Of a stretch of DNA of 49,039 nt, positions 7,313 to 17,615 are shown piece after piece. Positions within the stretch are counted from its first letter, which is position 1, and each line of letters begins with the position of its first letter. Under the pieces are notes generated by a model, which saw only the letters and a program-made list of their open reading frames with translations, did not search any database and was not told the DNA's origin. Origin of the DNA: Bacilli bacterium (lineage in GTDB: Bacteria > Bacillota_I > Bacilli_A > RFN20 > UBA1709); the NCBI GenBank assembly GCA_028693955.1, contig JAQUUH010000004.1:1-49039 (forward strand). The letters are read 5' to 3'. Position numbers and translations under genes: made by a program.

Positions 7313-8169
7313 TTGCAATCACCTCTACTTTTTATTATTTGTTCTACTAAACTAGAAACATCTCTTATTTTCCCATAATTTAATTTCATCCCAGAATCAA
7401 TTAATTGTTGCATAATTTTTATTACTAATGGTGCTTCAATTCCAACTCTTTCTAGTAATCTTCTATTCATAAAAATATTTATTGGTTCATCAAAAGCTTC
7501 TATGGCTCCATCTTTTAAAACAATTACCTTATCGCAATATTGAAGAACATAATCCATCTCATGAGTAACCAGTACAATTGTCTTTCCTTCTTTATTAAGT
7601 TTTTTAAACAAATCTAATGTATCTACTGCGCCTTGAGGATCAAGTCCAGCAGTTGGTTCATCTAAAACCAATATGCTAGGATTAATTGCTAATATTCCAG
7701 CTATAGCGACTCTTCTTTTTTGTCCTCCAGAAAGTTCAAAAGGAGATTTATCCAGATAATTTAAATCCAAACCTAAAAGTTTCATTAATTCTTCTACATT
7801 AGGACGAATTTCTTGTTCAGTAACTCCAAAATTTTTAGGACCAAAAGCTATATCTTTAAAAACTGTTTCTTCAAATAATTGATATTCTGGAAATTGAAAA
7901 ACTAACCCTGCTTTTTTTCTTAAATTTTTGACTCCTTTTGGTTTAGTATCAGGAGCAATTAAAAAATCATCAACCTCAATCTCTCCGCTACTTGGTAATA
8001 AAAGAGCGTTTATATGTTGAACTAGAGTAGATTTCCCAGAACCTGTATGTCCAATTATCCCAACAAATTCTCCATCTTTAATTTCAAAACTGACACCTTT
8101 AAGTGCAGTATGCTCATATGGAGATTTTGGTAAATAGGTATAAAAAACATCGTGAAATTTTATTGACAT
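7309..8169 (-). CDS. ecfA2: energy-coupling factor transporter ATPase EcfA2
   Basis: This is one of the two ABC ATPases powering ECF vitamin and cofactor uptake. The 286 residues contain Walker A GHTGSGKST (about 39-47), Q-loop QFPEYQLFEE, signature LSGGQKRRVAIAG, Walker B ILVLDEPTAGLD and switch His in VTHEMD. The EcfA2 assignment over EcfA1 rests on position (second gene) and on the PEYQLFEETV Q-loop. It overlaps ecfA1 by 10 bases and ecfT by 4. Confidence 0.95.
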   Translation of the reverse strand: MSIKFHDVFYTYLPKSPYEHTALKGVSFEIKDGEFVGIIGHTGSGKSTLVQHINALLLPSSGEIEVDDFLIAPDTKPKGVKNLRKKAGLVFQFPEYQLFEETVFKDIAFGPKNFGVTEQEIRPNVEELMKLLGLDLNYLDKSPFELSGGQKRRVAIAGILAINPSILVLDEPTAGLDPQGAVDTLDLFKKLNKEGKTIVLVTHEMDYVLQYCDKVIVLKDGAIEAFDEPINIFMNRRLLERVGIEAPLVIKIMQQLIDSGMKLNYGKIRDVSSLVEQIIKSRGDCK

Positions 8170-8972
8170 AATTTTTTCACCATCTTTTCTATATCTATAG
8201 TGTCCATTTCTATTCCATTTTTTCCTAGTAAATTTTTGAATTTATAGACAAAAGGAATATCAAGACTTAATTTTTTTAATAAATCATCTTTTATAAAAAC
8301 TTCTTCTGGTGTTCCCTGAATAGCTATTTCTCCATTGTCAACAACAATGACTTCATCTGCTAAAAGTGCTTCTTCAACATCATGGGTAATCGATAATATT
8401 GTCATATCTTTAAATAATTCTCGCATTTTCAAAATTACTTCTTTAATTTCTTTTTTACCTTTTGGATCTAACATGCTTGTTGCTTCATCAAAAATAACAA
8501 TATCTGGTGTCATTGCTAAAACACCTGCAATTGCAACTCTTTGTTTTTGACCTCCAGATAAATTAGAAGGTTCTTTGTCTAAATACTTATCCATACCTAC
8601 TTTTTGGGCATATTCATTTATAATTTGATCCATTTTATCTTGAGCAACCAAATGATTTTCAAGACCAAAGGCTATATCATCCCTAACTGTTGCTCCTATA
8701 AATTGATTATCAGGATTTTGAAATACAATTCCAATTCTATTTCTAATGTCATAAATATTTTTTTCATTTATTTCAATACCATCAACTTTAATTTGTCCTT
8801 CTTGTATTGTTAATAATCCAGTTATTAATTTTGCTAGAGTAGATTTTCCAGAACCATTGCGACCTAAAACTACACAATATTTACCCTTTTCTATATCTAA
8901 AGATAAATTATTGAAAACTTTTTCTTGTTTATCATAAGAAAATGTTAAATTTTTTATTTCAATTGCTCTCAT
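8160..8972 (-). CDS. ecfA1: energy-coupling factor transporter ATPase EcfA1
   Basis: This is the partner ABC ATPase of EcfA2. Walker A GRNGSGKST, Q-loop FQNPDNQFIGATV, signature LSGGQKQRVAIAG, Walker B IVIFDEATSMLD and switch His SITHDVEE are all intact. I start at the ATG of MRAIEIKNLTF (270 residues), preceded by GGAGAG. The track start 48 bases upstream lies inside the rplQ terminator hairpin and adds non-homologous residues. There is no promoter of its own between rplQ and this gene, so expression probably comes from readthrough of the alpha operon. Confidence 0.95.
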   Translation of the reverse strand: MRAIEIKNLTFSYDKQEKVFNNLSLDIEKGKYCVVLGRNGSGKSTLAKLITGLLTIQEGQIKVDGIEINEKNIYDIRNRIGIVFQNPDNQFIGATVRDDIAFGLENHLVAQDKMDQIINEYAQKVGMDKYLDKEPSNLSGGQKQRVAIAGVLAMTPDIVIFDEATSMLDPKGKKEIKEVILKMRELFKDMTILSITHDVEEALLADEVIVVDNGEIAIQGTPEEVFIKDDLLKKLSLDIPFVYKFKNLLGKNGIEMDTIDIEKMVKKLCQ

Positions 8973-9007
8973 TATTTCTCTCCAATCCAATAAAAACAAA
9001 ATTAAAG

Positions 9008-9032
9008 TCAAAAAGGCCACACTAGGTGGCCT
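9008..9032 (-). terminator. partial terminator after rplQ
   Basis: On the minus strand AGGCCAC and GTGGCCT form a 7-bp GC-rich stem with a 5-nt loop, followed by TTTTT then GACTTTAA. It begins 8 bases after the rplQ stop. The short T-tract and the missing ecfA1 promoter suggest incomplete termination. Confidence 0.75.
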
Positions 9033-9039
9033 ATTTTAA

Positions 9040-9432
9040 TTATACTAATTCTACAAGACACATTGGTGAATTATCTCCACGACGATTTTGTACCTTCAAT
9101 GCTCGTGTATAGCCACCATTTCTCTCTTTATATTTTGGAGCAATCTCATCAAATAACTTTTGAAGAACTGTTACTTTTCCAGTCTCATCTGCATAGATAT
9201 CGCGAATAACACGACTTGCTTGACGTCTAGAATGTAAATCTCCTTTTTTTGCAAAAGTTACCATTTCATCTGCTAATATTTTTAGATCAAATGCTACTTT
9301 TTCTGTTACTTCTACATGACCGAATTTAAATAATTCAGTAACGAGATTACGCATCATATTTTTCTTTTTACTTGCGGTAAAACCAGCCTTAAATTTGACT
9401 CCTTTTTTACCGTGAATATTTTTACGTGCCAT
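9040..9432 (-). CDS. rplQ: 50S ribosomal protein L17
   Basis: L17 lies near the exit-tunnel side of the large subunit. The 130 residues contain the family core from FTASKKKNMMRNLVTELF through GDLHSRRQASR to RRGDNSPMCLVELV. The N-terminus is a little different from the classical MxYRKLGR form but similar in length. It is the last gene of the alpha operon, 17 bases after rpoA. Confidence 0.97.
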   Translation of the reverse strand: MARKNIHGKKGVKFKAGFTASKKKNMMRNLVTELFKFGHVEVTEKVAFDLKILADEMVTFAKKGDLHSRRQASRVIRDIYADETGKVTVLQKLFDEIAPKYKERNGGYTRALKVQNRRGDNSPMCLVELV

Positions 9433-9449
9433 AATACGGTCCCTCCCTA

Positions 9450-10409
9450 TTAATCGTAATTTTTGAAGCTAAGACCGTAACTCTGCAAAACTTCTTTAAC
9501 TTCTTTAAGAGACTTTTTGCCAAGGTTCCTGACTTTTATCATGTCTTCTTCGGTCTTTTGAGTTAATTCTAAAACTGTTTGAATTCCTGCTCGTTTTAAA
9601 CAATTATATGAACGCACTGACAATTCAAGATCTTCAATTGTCATATTTTCAAATTTATTTGTTGGCTCTTCAACTGTTTCTTTCATAACACTAACCATTT
9701 TAGCTTGTGTACTTAATTCTACAAATAGTTCAAGATGATCCATTAATATTCTTGCAGATAATGCAATTGCAGCTTGTGGAGTAATTCCACCATTAGTTTG
9801 AATCTCTATTGTTAATTTATCATAATTGGCATCATTGCCAAATCTTGTTGCTTCTACCTCATATGACACTTTATCAATTGGAGAATATTTTGAATCTGTT
9901 GGAATCATGCCAACAGGAAATCTAGCACCAGGTTGTCTTTTATTTTGCTCTGCAGTGACAAAGCCACGACCACCTTTAGCGTAAAGTGTAGCAACAAATT
10001 TTCCACCTTCTGAAACAGTTGCAATATGCAAATCTTTAGAAATAATTTCAACTCCTGCTGGACAAATTATGTCTTCACCAGTAATTTCTTTTGGTCCAAT
10101 GACTTCTATTTCTAGTTTTTTAACAACATCTGCTTCATCATCTATAGTAAATACCAAATTTTTTAAATTTAAGATTATTGATGTAACATCTTCAACAACT
10201 CCTGGTAAAGCAGAAAACTCATGACGAGCTCCTTCTATTTCTACTGCATAAACTGCAGCACCAGGAAGGGATGATAGTAGTACTCTACGTAAAGCATTAC
10301 CTAGAGTTATTCCAAATCCCCTTTCAAGAGGTTCAATAACAAATTTACCATAATTGTCACTTTCACTTAAATCAGCAATTTGATACTTAGGTTTTTCAAA
10401 TTTTTTCAT
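9450..10409 (-). CDS. rpoA: DNA-directed RNA polymerase subunit alpha
   Basis: The alpha dimer nucleates core assembly and contacts upstream promoter DNA and activators. The 319 residues have an N-terminal dimerisation domain (1 to about 230: GFGITLGNALRRVLLSSLPG, FPVGMIPTDSKYSPI) and an HhH-type alphaCTD (about 250-319: SYNCLKRAGIQTV, KVRNLGKKSL). Length is normal. It lies between rpsK and rplQ, with a consensus AGGAGG before the start. Confidence 0.98.
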   Translation of the reverse strand: MKKFEKPKYQIADLSESDNYGKFVIEPLERGFGITLGNALRRVLLSSLPGAAVYAVEIEGARHEFSALPGVVEDVTSIILNLKNLVFTIDDEADVVKKLEIEVIGPKEITGEDIICPAGVEIISKDLHIATVSEGGKFVATLYAKGGRGFVTAEQNKRQPGARFPVGMIPTDSKYSPIDKVSYEVEATRFGNDANYDKLTIEIQTNGGITPQAAIALSARILMDHLELFVELSTQAKMVSVMKETVEEPTNKFENMTIEDLELSVRSYNCLKRAGIQTVLELTQKTEEDMIKVRNLGKKSLKEVKEVLQSYGLSFKNYD

Positions 10410-10465
10410 TAATTACGCCTCCTTTAAGCGGTTGTTCTAATTTAATATACAAATTCTAACAAATA

Positions 10466-10870
10466 TTATCCGCGAGGGCGCTTTGGTGGACGGCAACCAT
10501 TATGAGGAACTGGAGTTACATCAACTATTGATAAAATTTCTAGTCCTGCTGCTTGTAATGATCTCACCGCTGCTTCACGACCAGGTCCTGGTCCTTTAAC
10601 ATTTACATCCACACTCTTCATCCCTGCATCAACGACAACTTTTGCAGCTGCCTCTGCTGCCATTTGTGCGGCGAAAGGAGTTGATTTTTTTGAACCTTTA
10701 AATCCTAATCCACCAGCACTTGACCAAGATAGTGCATTTCCTTCTTCATCTGTTATAGTCACTATTGTGTTGTTAAAAGATGAATGAATATGTGCAATAC
10801 CTTTAACGGCGACTTTTCTAGCACGACGCTTACGTGCTGCTGCAACTGCAGCTTTACTTACTTTTGCCAT
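10466..10870 (-). CDS. rpsK: 30S ribosomal protein S11
   Basis: S11 sits on the 30S platform by the mRNA exit. The 134 residues include [46 protein letters not shown] and [17 protein letters not shown], all family signatures. The N-terminus is an Ala/Arg/Lys-rich stretch. It follows rpsM by 18 bases. Confidence 0.98.
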   Translation of the reverse strand: MAKVSKAAVAAARKRRARKVAVKGIAHIHSSFNNTIVTITDEEGNALSWSSAGGLGFKGSKKSTPFAAQMAAEAAAKVVVDAGMKSVDVNVKGPGPGREAAVRSLQAAGLEILSIVDVTPVPHNGCRPPKRPRG

Positions 10871-10888
10871 TTACATTTTCCCCCTTAA

Positions 10889-11266
10889 CTAACCTTTAGA
10901 AGCGACTTTCTTATTAGCAATCGTACGACGTGGTCCTTTTCTTGTTCTAGCGTTTGTCTTTGTTCTTTGACCACGAACAGGTAATCCTTTACGATGGCGA
11001 GTACCACGATAACTACCAATTTCTTGGAGTCTTTTTATATTCATTGATACTTCTCTACGTAAATCTCCCTCAACTCTATAATTTGCTAAAGCATTACGGA
11101 TTGCAGTTAATTCTTCTTCTGTTAAATCTTTTACTCTTTTATCTTCAGAGATATTTACTTTTTTCAAAATCTCTTGTGATAATGGTTTACCAATTCCAAA
11201 GATGTATGTTAATGAAATAACTACTCTTTTATCATTTGGTATATCGACACCAGCTATACGTGCCAT
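10889..11266 (-). CDS. rpsM: 30S ribosomal protein S13
   Basis: S13 forms the head-body bridges to the large subunit and contacts P-site tRNA through its basic tail. The 125 residues begin [14 protein letters not shown] and contain [25 protein letters not shown] near the C-terminus. It has the standard length and position between rpmJ and rpsK. Confidence 0.98.
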   Translation of the reverse strand: MARIAGVDIPNDKRVVISLTYIFGIGKPLSQEILKKVNISEDKRVKDLTEEELTAIRNALANYRVEGDLRREVSMNIKRLQEIGSYRGTRHRKGLPVRGQRTKTNARTRKGPRRTIANKKVASKG

Positions 11267-11284
11267 AATCTTTTATCCCCCTTA

Positions 11285-11431
<147 letters not shown>

Positions 11432-11650
11432 CTATTTATATCTAAATGTTATACGCCCACGTGTTAAATCATATGGCGAAATTTCTAATGTGACTTTATC
11501 ACCCGGTAAAATGCGAATGTAATTCATACGGATTTTACCAGAAACGTGAGCCAAAATCACTGCGCCATTTTCCAGTTTTACATTGAACATTGCATTAGGC
11601 AATGTTTCAATAACTGTAGCTTCAACTTCAATTACATCAGTTTTTGCCAT
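11432..11650 (-). CDS. infA: translation initiation factor IF-1
   Basis: IF-1 binds the 30S A site during initiation. The 72-residue OB fold shows [44 protein letters not shown] and the terminal FRYK. I start at ATG (MAKTDVIEV) rather than the TTG one codon upstream. The site GGAGGAGG lies upstream with good spacing. Confidence 0.97.
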   Translation of the reverse strand: MAKTDVIEVEATVIETLPNAMFNVKLENGAVILAHVSGKIRMNYIRILPGDKVTLEISPYDLTRGRITFRYK

Positions 11651-11663
11651 CAATTTCCTCCTC

Positions 11664-12410
11664 CTATAATTTAGTTAATATTTCATATCCTGTGGAATTT
11701 ATTATTATAGTGTGTTCGTAATGAGCAGAAAGTTTTCCATCAACAGTAACTACAGTCCAATCATCACTCAACACTTTTGTTTCTTTAGATCCTTGGTGAA
11801 CCATTGGTTCAATGGCTAGACCCATACCCTCTCTTATAAGAGGTCCATGGCCTGCTGCTCCATAATTTGGTATATAAGGATCTTCATGAAGATTACTCCC
11901 AACACCATGACCTGTATAATCACGAGGTATAGAAAAGCCAAAACTTTCTACATACTCTTGAATTGCGTGAGAAATATCACCTATTCTATTTCCTGGTTTT
12001 GCTTGAGCTAGTCCAACAAATAATGATTCATGAGTAACTTCCATCAATTTTTGAGCTTCTTTGCTAACTTCACCAACTGCATATGTCCATGCAGAATCTC
12101 CATGATACCCTTTATAACAAGCCCCAATATCTACTGATATTATGTCCCCGTTTTTTAAAGGTGTATCATTAGGAATCCCATGCACCAACACATTGTTAAC
12201 AGAAGTGCAAGCACTTGCTGGGAATCCACCATACCCCTTGAAAGATGGAGTAGCATGATTTTTTCTAATAACATCTTCAACTATTTTATCAAGTTGACGG
12301 GTCGTTACTCCTTCTTTAATATGTTTTGAAACTTCTTGATGAGCTAATGCAACAATTCTACCTGCAATTCTCATCTTTTCAATTTCATCTTTGCTTTTTA
12401 ATGTAATCAT
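11664..12410 (-). CDS. map: methionine aminopeptidase, type I
   Basis: The enzyme removes the initiator methionine from nascent proteins. The 248 residues form the pita-bread fold with five metal ligands: Asp in ISVDIGACY, Asp in HGDSAWTYA, His in [12 protein letters not shown], Glu in AIEPM and Glu in AHYEHTIII. It lies one base after adk. The secY-adk-map-infA order is standard in Firmicutes. Confidence 0.97.
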   Translation of the reverse strand: MITLKSKDEIEKMRIAGRIVALAHQEVSKHIKEGVTTRQLDKIVEDVIRKNHATPSFKGYGGFPASACTSVNNVLVHGIPNDTPLKNGDIISVDIGACYKGYHGDSAWTYAVGEVSKEAQKLMEVTHESLFVGLAQAKPGNRIGDISHAIQEYVESFGFSIPRDYTGHGVGSNLHEDPYIPNYGAAGHGPLIREGMGLAIEPMVHQGSKETKVLSDDWTVVTVDGKLSAHYEHTIIINSTGYEILTKL

Positions 12411-12411
12411 A

Positions 12412-13059
12412 TTATAACTTCCTTAATATTTTATCAATATCTTTGAAAACTTCTTCTATGCTACGCAAAGCATCTATATTTTTACAAATTCCTCGACATG
12501 AATAATAATCAATTAATGGAGAAGTTTGTGAATAATATGCTTGCATTCTTGTGTGAACACTTTTAGCATTATCATCGTTTCTTTGATACAACTCTCCACC
12601 ACATTTATCACAAACACCAGCAACCTTTGGAGGATTGTTGGTTAAATGATATGTAGCACCACAGACCTTGCATAAACGTCTTCCTTCTATTCTTGGAAGA
12701 AGAGCTTTTTCATCAACTACTAAATTTATTACAAGTTGAATTGGATGCCCTAATTCTTGACAAATCTCATCAAGAGCTTTCGCTTGAGCGATTGTTCTTG
12801 GAAATCCATCTAACAAACATCCTTTTTTGCAATCATCTTTTGACAATCTTTCTTTTACTATTGCTATCGTCACAGCATCAGGAACTAAATGCCCAGCCTT
12901 CATATATTTTTGTGCTTCTTTTCCTGCTGAGGTTCCTTCGCTTACTGCTGCTCTAAACATATCGCCTGTTGAAATATGAGGAATGTTATATTTCTCAACT
13001 ATTAAATCAGACTGAGTTCCTTTGCCAGATCCTGGTGGTCCTAAAAAAATAATATGCAT
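12412..13059 (-). CDS. adk: adenylate kinase (zinc-LID form)
   Basis: The enzyme catalyses ATP + AMP to 2 ADP. I start at [16 protein letters not shown], eight codons inside the track ORF. AGGAGG sits seven bases upstream, and the track start would add residues not seen in homologues. The 215 residues hold the P-loop GPPGSGKGT, the NMP-binding domain, DGFPRT, and a LID with four cysteines (CKVC and CDKC) that should bind structural zinc, as in other Gram-positive forms. Confidence 0.97.
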   Translation of the reverse strand: MHIIFLGPPGSGKGTQSDLIVEKYNIPHISTGDMFRAAVSEGTSAGKEAQKYMKAGHLVPDAVTIAIVKERLSKDDCKKGCLLDGFPRTIAQAKALDEICQELGHPIQLVINLVVDEKALLPRIEGRRLCKVCGATYHLTNNPPKVAGVCDKCGGELYQRNDDNAKSVHTRMQAYYSQTSPLIDYYSCRGICKNIDALRSIEEVFKDIDKILRKL

Positions 13060-13075
13060 AATTCTGCCTCCTATT

Positions 13076-14386
13076 TTAGCCAATAAACCCTTGATATTCT
13101 TTTGCTGCTAGACGACCATCAATTTCTTTAGCGGTCTCAAGAATAACACCAACAACGATAATTAATCCTGTTCCTCCAAAAGCGATTGATGATGGCAATG
13201 ATAAATACATTGTTAAAAACATTGGAAGTGCCGAAATAATCGTTAAGAATAAGGCACCTAATGTAGTAACTCTATAAATTACCTTTTTCAAATACTTTGC
13301 TGTCTCATTTCCGGGCCTAATTCCTGGAATGTAAGCACCAGATTTTGCAAAATTATCACTAATTTTAACAGGATCAACTTGCAACCCCGTATAAAAATAA
13401 GTGAAAACTATAATTAGGATGATATACAAGATTAAGCCAAATGGTATACCTAGATACGTTCCATTAATGGATAATATCTGATATACTGGATTGCTCCTTG
13501 GAATACTTAAAAAATTCATTATTATTGGAGGAGCCGTTAAGACTGATGAAGCAAAAATAACAGGTATAACTCCAGCAGAATTTATTTTTATTGGTAAATA
13601 TGTTACATCATTAGTTCTTGCTTGGAAAGTAGTAGAAGCATACTGAATAGGTACTTTTCTTATTGATCTTTCCATAAATATTACAAAAATTACTAATAAC
13701 AAATACGCCAATAAATAAATACTAAATTTAATTACACCATTAAAAATTGCTCCGCCTGTAACATCAACTCCAACAAAATTTTGGAAAGCATTCACAATTT
13801 GATAAGGTATTTCTGTTATAATTCCAGCAAAAATAATGATTGATACTCCGTTACCTACACCTTTTGAAGTAATTTGATCAGCCATCCATACTAGCAAGAA
13901 AGTTCCTGCCATTGTTATTACTATCAAATATATGTAGTCCCAGAAAGAGAAACTACCTCCACCAATAGGTGATAGACCATATTGATTTTGCATGGTTACA
14001 ACAATACCATACGCTTGTACTCCAGCCAATAACACTGTTAAAGCACGAGTCGTATCATCCAATTTTTTTCTACCTTGTGCCCCTTGTTTAGTTAATTCTT
14101 CAAGTTTAGGAAGAATTCCCATTGATAACAAGTTAACAACGATAGATGCAGTGATATATGGAGAAACTCCAAGAGCAAATAAAGAAAATCTTTTTAATGC
14201 TCCACCACCCAAAATATTCATCAGTCCAAAAATATCACTTGAGTTTTGAATATCAACATTTGTAATATCAACTCTTGGAATAGTGATTGTTGAACCGAGT
14301 TTGAAAATAAAGAGTATGACTAATGTAAATATAATCCTATTCAATACTTCTTTATTTTTTAAAATTGAGGTTATTTTTTTAATCAT
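13076..14386 (-). CDS. secY: protein translocase subunit SecY
   Basis: SecY is the pore of the Sec translocon. The 436 residues form ten transmembrane helices. Visible family regions include LGVSPYITASIVV, the plug-side GMLMNILGGG-like segment, and IRKVPIQYAS in the cytoplasmic loop. It lies two bases after rplO and is followed by adk. Confidence 0.98.
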   Translation of the reverse strand: MIKKITSILKNKEVLNRIIFTLVILFIFKLGSTITIPRVDITNVDIQNSSDIFGLMNILGGGALKRFSLFALGVSPYITASIVVNLLSMGILPKLEELTKQGAQGRKKLDDTTRALTVLLAGVQAYGIVVTMQNQYGLSPIGGGSFSFWDYIYLIVITMAGTFLLVWMADQITSKGVGNGVSIIIFAGIITEIPYQIVNAFQNFVGVDVTGGAIFNGVIKFSIYLLAYLLLVIFVIFMERSIRKVPIQYASTTFQARTNDVTYLPIKINSAGVIPVIFASSVLTAPPIIMNFLSIPRSNPVYQILSINGTYLGIPFGLILYIILIIVFTYFYTGLQVDPVKISDNFAKSGAYIPGIRPGNETAKYLKKVIYRVTTLGALFLTIISALPMFLTMYLSLPSSIAFGGTGLIIVVGVILETAKEIDGRLAAKEYQGFIG

Positions 14387-14387
14387 A

Positions 14388-14828
14388 TTAAATCACCTCA
14401 ATTGTTCCTCCAGCTGCCTCAATAGCTTGCTGGGCACTCTTTGAAAATTTGTGAGCCTTTACTGTCAATTTTTTAGATAGTTTACCACTACCCAAAATTT
14501 TTACACCATCAAATTCTTTTCGTACTAATCCAGCCTCTTTTAAACATGTTGGACAAACTGAACTACCATCTTCAAATACATTCAAACTTTCAATGTTAAC
14601 GATGGCATACAATGTTTTGTCTTCATTTATAAATCCTCTTTTAGAAACACGACGATAAATAGGGTTTTGACCACCCTCGAATCCTAAACGAGTTCCTCCT
14701 CCAGTACGTGATTTTTGTCCTTTTTCACCACGCCCTGAAGTACGACCACGTCCTGAAGAAATACCTCTTCCATAGCGTGTTTGCTTAGTTCTTGATCCTT
14801 CTGTCGACTTCAATTCATGTAACTTCAT
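14388..14828 (-). CDS. rplO: 50S ribosomal protein L15
   Basis: L15 is a late-assembly large-subunit protein. I start at [13 protein letters not shown], not the GTG three codons upstream that overlaps the AGGAGG site. The 146 residues have the Arg/Gly-rich N-terminal tail ([20 protein letters not shown]) and a globular C-domain ending [11 protein letters not shown]. An unusual VCPTC sits where homologues lack cysteines. rpmD normally comes just before rplO and is absent. Confidence 0.97.
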   Translation of the reverse strand: MKLHELKSTEGSRTKQTRYGRGISSGRGRTSGRGEKGQKSRTGGGTRLGFEGGQNPIYRRVSKRGFINEDKTLYAIVNIESLNVFEDGSSVCPTCLKEAGLVRKEFDGVKILGSGKLSKKLTVKAHKFSKSAQQAIEAAGGTIEVI

Positions 14829-14852
14829 GTACCACACCTCCTATATAAGGTC

Positions 14853-15491
14853 TTAAGCCTTAATATCTTTTACTGATTTGCCGCGCAAAGCTGCAATTTT
14901 ACTAGCAGTTTTTAGCGAAGCTAAACCTTCAACTGTTGCTCTTACAATATTAATAGCTGTACGTGAGCCATAAACTTTTGAATAAATATTTTTAACTCCA
15001 GCTAGTTCAAGAACAGCACGAACTGGTCCACCAGCAATTACTCCAGTTCCAACTGGGGCTGGCTTCAAAAATACTTTACATGCCCCGTATTTACCATTGA
15101 TTTCATGTGGTATAGTATCACCTTTTACCACTGAAACTTTGAGCATGTTCTTTTTAGCAGTCTCTAGTGCCTTTTTGATTGCATCTGGAACTTCATTTGC
15201 TTTTCCTGTTCCATAACCAATATTACCATTTCCATCGCCAATAGCAACAAGTGCACTAAAGCGTAAACGCCTACCACCTTTAACGGTTTTAGAAACACGA
15301 TTTATTGAAATAACTTTTTCTTGATATTGTTTTTCGCGATCCCGACGTTGTCCTCTAAAATTTCTTCTTTCTCCTCTATTTTGATGACCTCTAGTTTCTG
15401 GAGATATTGTTCTTTGTGGGCGTTCTTCTTTTACTTCAACATTTCCAGAAGTTTTGACTTCTTCTGTTAATTTTTTTTCATTTGATTCCAT
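14853..15491 (-). CDS. rpsE: 30S ribosomal protein S5 with N-terminal extension
   Basis: S5 sits at the mRNA entry tunnel and affects decoding fidelity. The dsRBD-like domain and C-domain begin near residue 58 ([23 protein letters not shown]). They contain [17 protein letters not shown] and [13 protein letters not shown]. About 45 charged, Arg-rich residues precede them ([16 protein letters not shown]), making 212 residues against about 166 in B. subtilis. Only 24 bases separate it from the adjusted rplO start, so no rpmD fits. Confidence 0.97.
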   Translation of the reverse strand: MESNEKKLTEEVKTSGNVEVKEERPQRTISPETRGHQNRGERRNFRGQRRDREKQYQEKVISINRVSKTVKGGRRLRFSALVAIGDGNGNIGYGTGKANEVPDAIKKALETAKKNMLKVSVVKGDTIPHEINGKYGACKVFLKPAPVGTGVIAGGPVRAVLELAGVKNIYSKVYGSRTAINIVRATVEGLASLKTASKIAALRGKSVKDIKA

Positions 15492-15501
15492 TTTTTACCT
15501 C

Positions 15502-15858
15502 CTAGAATACTAAGCCGCCTGCTCTTGCAGCATCAGCCAAAGCTTTAATTCTACCATGATATAGATATCCACTACGATCAAACACTACTTTTGCAATGTT
15601 CTTTTCTTTTGCTAGTTTTGCAATTTCTGCACCAATCAATTTTGCTGCTTCAACATTGCTTCCGTTTTTCAACTTCATCTTTAAAGTTGATGCACTTGCC
15701 AAAGTTTCCCCCTTAACATCATCAATTAATTGAACATGAATATGGGAATTAGAGCGGTAAACACTCAAGCGAGGACATTCAACTGTTCCAGATAATTTAG
15801 AACGAATTCTTAAATGACGTTTTAAACGCAAAGAATTACTAGACTCTTTTTTTATCAT
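15502..15858 (-). CDS. rplR: 50S ribosomal protein L18
   Basis: L18 binds 5S rRNA in the central protuberance. The 118 residues contain [18 protein letters not shown] and [26 protein letters not shown], both family signatures. It lies 10 bases before rpsE and 29 bases after rplF. Confidence 0.97.
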   Translation of the reverse strand: MIKKESSNSLRLKRHLRIRSKLSGTVECPRLSVYRSNSHIHVQLIDDVKGETLASASTLKMKLKNGSNVEAAKLIGAEIAKLAKEKNIAKVVFDRSGYLYHGRIKALADAARAGGLVF

Positions 15859-15887
15859 ATAAATTTTATCTCCTTTCTTGAAACCGA

Positions 15888-16427
15888 TTATTTACCGGCT
15901 TTTTTACCTTCTTTATGGCGAATTCTTTCACCCTTATAAGAAATACCTTTACCAAGATATGGTTCTGGTTCTCTTACTTTTCTAATTAATGCAGCTACTT
16001 CACCAACTGCTTGTTTATCGCAACCAGAAACCATAATTTCTGTAGGTGAAACAACTTCTATTTTTGTATTTGGCATTGGCTTTATTATGAATTCATGAGA
16101 ATATCCAACACTTAAAGAAACATTTGTTCCACTCATTTGAGCTTTATAGCCAGTTCCTTTTAATACTAGTGATTTACTATATCCTTTTTCAACGCCTTTT
16201 ACCATATTTGCAATTAATGCACGGGTTGTTCCATGTAATTGACGACTTTCTTTTTCATCATCAATTCTAGTAACTAACACTTGATTATTTTCTATCTCAA
16301 CTTTTATTTTTGGTTTAAATTCTTGAACAAGTGTACCTTTAGGTCCACTAACTTTAATTTTATTGCCTTCTAAGTCAACTTTTACATCGCTTGGAATTTC
16401 TACTGGCATTTTTCCTATACGTGACAT
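15888..16427 (-). CDS. rplF: 50S ribosomal protein L6
   Basis: L6 supports the sarcin-ricin loop region at the factor-binding site. The 179 residues contain two homologous alpha/beta domains, start [12 protein letters not shown] and end in [25 protein letters not shown]. The start and length match the family. Confidence 0.98.
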   Translation of the reverse strand: MSRIGKMPVEIPSDVKVDLEGNKIKVSGPKGTLVQEFKPKIKVEIENNQVLVTRIDDEKESRQLHGTTRALIANMVKGVEKGYSKSLVLKGTGYKAQMSGTNVSLSVGYSHEFIIKPMPNTKIEVVSPTEIMVSGCDKQAVGEVAALIRKVREPEPYLGKGISYKGERIRHKEGKKAGK

Positions 16428-16442
16428 ACTAAATTCTACCCC

Positions 16443-16835
16443 CTACCATACATAGGCGATAACTTCGCCACCTATACCTTTTTCGCGAGCTTGTTTATCT
16501 GTCATTAAACCACTTGATGTTGAAATAAGAGCAATACCTAACCCATTTAATACTTTTGGCAAATCTTCCGCGCTTGAATAAACTTTCAATCCTGGCTTAG
16601 AAATTCTTTTTAATCCAGTGATAACGCGGTCGTTACCTGAATATTTCAAAGACAAAGTAAGATTTTTCTTTTCGTCTGTTGAAACTTGATAACCATTTAT
16701 ATAACCTTCATTTTCTAAAATCTTAGCAATTTCTACTTTGATTTTAGAACTAGGCATGATAACAGTTTCATTCTTCATCTGATTTGCATTACGAATTCTT
16801 GTAAGCATATCAGCAATAGGATCTGTCATAACCAT
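16443..16835 (-). CDS. rpsH: 30S ribosomal protein S8
   Basis: S8 is a primary 16S-binding protein and, in E. coli, the spc-operon repressor. The 130 residues start [18 protein letters not shown] and end [32 protein letters not shown] lies eight bases upstream. Confidence 0.98.
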   Translation of the reverse strand: MVMTDPIADMLTRIRNANQMKNETVIMPSSKIKVEIAKILENEGYINGYQVSTDEKKNLTLSLKYSGNDRVITGLKRISKPGLKVYSSAEDLPKVLNGLGIALISTSSGLMTDKQAREKGIGGEVIAYVW

Positions 16836-16862
16836 ATTTTTTTCCTCCTTCTAAACCAGTCT

Positions 16863-17048
16863 TTACCAGCTTGATTTTTTTAAGCCTGGAATTTGACCTT
16901 TATAGGCTAATTCTCTAAGGCATATACGGCAAAGTTTAAATTTTTTAATAACGGCGTGAGGGCGTCCACAACGCTCACAGCGTGTGTATTCTCTAACCGC
17001 GAATTTCTTTGGACGATGGTATCGTACCAACGTTGATGTCTTGGCCAT
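16863..17048 (-). CDS. rpsN: 30S ribosomal protein S14, zinc-binding type
   Basis: The 61-residue S14 of the 30S head has two CxxC zinc pairs (CERCGRP and CRICLRE). It is therefore the short zinc (type Z) form used by Gram-positives, not the longer zinc-free form. It ends IPGLKKSSW. It lies between rplE and rpsH. Confidence 0.98.
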   Translation of the reverse strand: MAKTSTLVRYHRPKKFAVREYTRCERCGRPHAVIKKFKLCRICLRELAYKGQIPGLKKSSW

Positions 17049-17066
17049 TTTTTATTTACCCCTCCC

Positions 17067-17615
17067 CTATTTTGCAAACGGTGTTCCTAATAAAGAAAGC
17101 ATTTCTTTAGCTTCTTCATCAGTATTTGCCGTTGTAACTATTACAATATCCATTCCTCTTACACGATTAACTTGTTCATAGTTAATCTCTGGAAAGATTA
17201 ATTGTTCTTTAACACCTAAAGTATAATTTCCTCTACCATCAAATGCCGTCTTTGATACTCCACGAAAATCACGAGTTCTAGGTAAAGAAATAGAAATTAA
17301 TTTATCAAAAAATTCATACATTCTTTGTCCACGCAAAGTTACTTTACATCCAATTGCAGTACCTTCACGTAACTTAAATGTTGCAATTGATTTTTTTGCT
17401 TTAGTTATTATTGGTTTTTGACCTGTGATTTGAGATAATTCTTTAACAGAATCATCAAGCAATTTTGAATTTCCTGTTGCATCACCGACTCCAATATTTA
17501 CTACTACTTTCTCAATTTTTGGAACTTCCATTATTGATGAATAATTAAATTTTTTAAAAAGTGCAGGAACTACTTCTTTTTTGTACTTATTATACATTCT
17601 ATTATTAATAGCCAT
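17067..17615 (-). CDS. rplE: 50S ribosomal protein L5
   Basis: L5 binds 5S rRNA and contacts P-site tRNA. The 182 residues include [13 protein letters not shown]-type core ([14 protein letters not shown]), [21 protein letters not shown] and [22 protein letters not shown]. Its ATG overlaps the rplX stop by one base (TAATG), so translation is likely coupled. Confidence 0.98.
   Translation of the reverse strand: MAINNRMYNKYKKEVVPALFKKFNYSSIMEVPKIEKVVVNIGVGDATGNSKLLDDSVKELSQITGQKPIITKAKKSIATFKLREGTAIGCKVTLRGQRMYEFFDKLISISLPRTRDFRGVSKTAFDGRGNYTLGVKEQLIFPEINYEQVNRVRGMDIVIVTTANTDEEAKEMLSLLGTPFAK

Noticed and set aside
8973-9020. Extended ecfA1 start
   Set aside because: The first codons lie in the rplQ terminator stem, and the internal ATG has its own GGAGAG.
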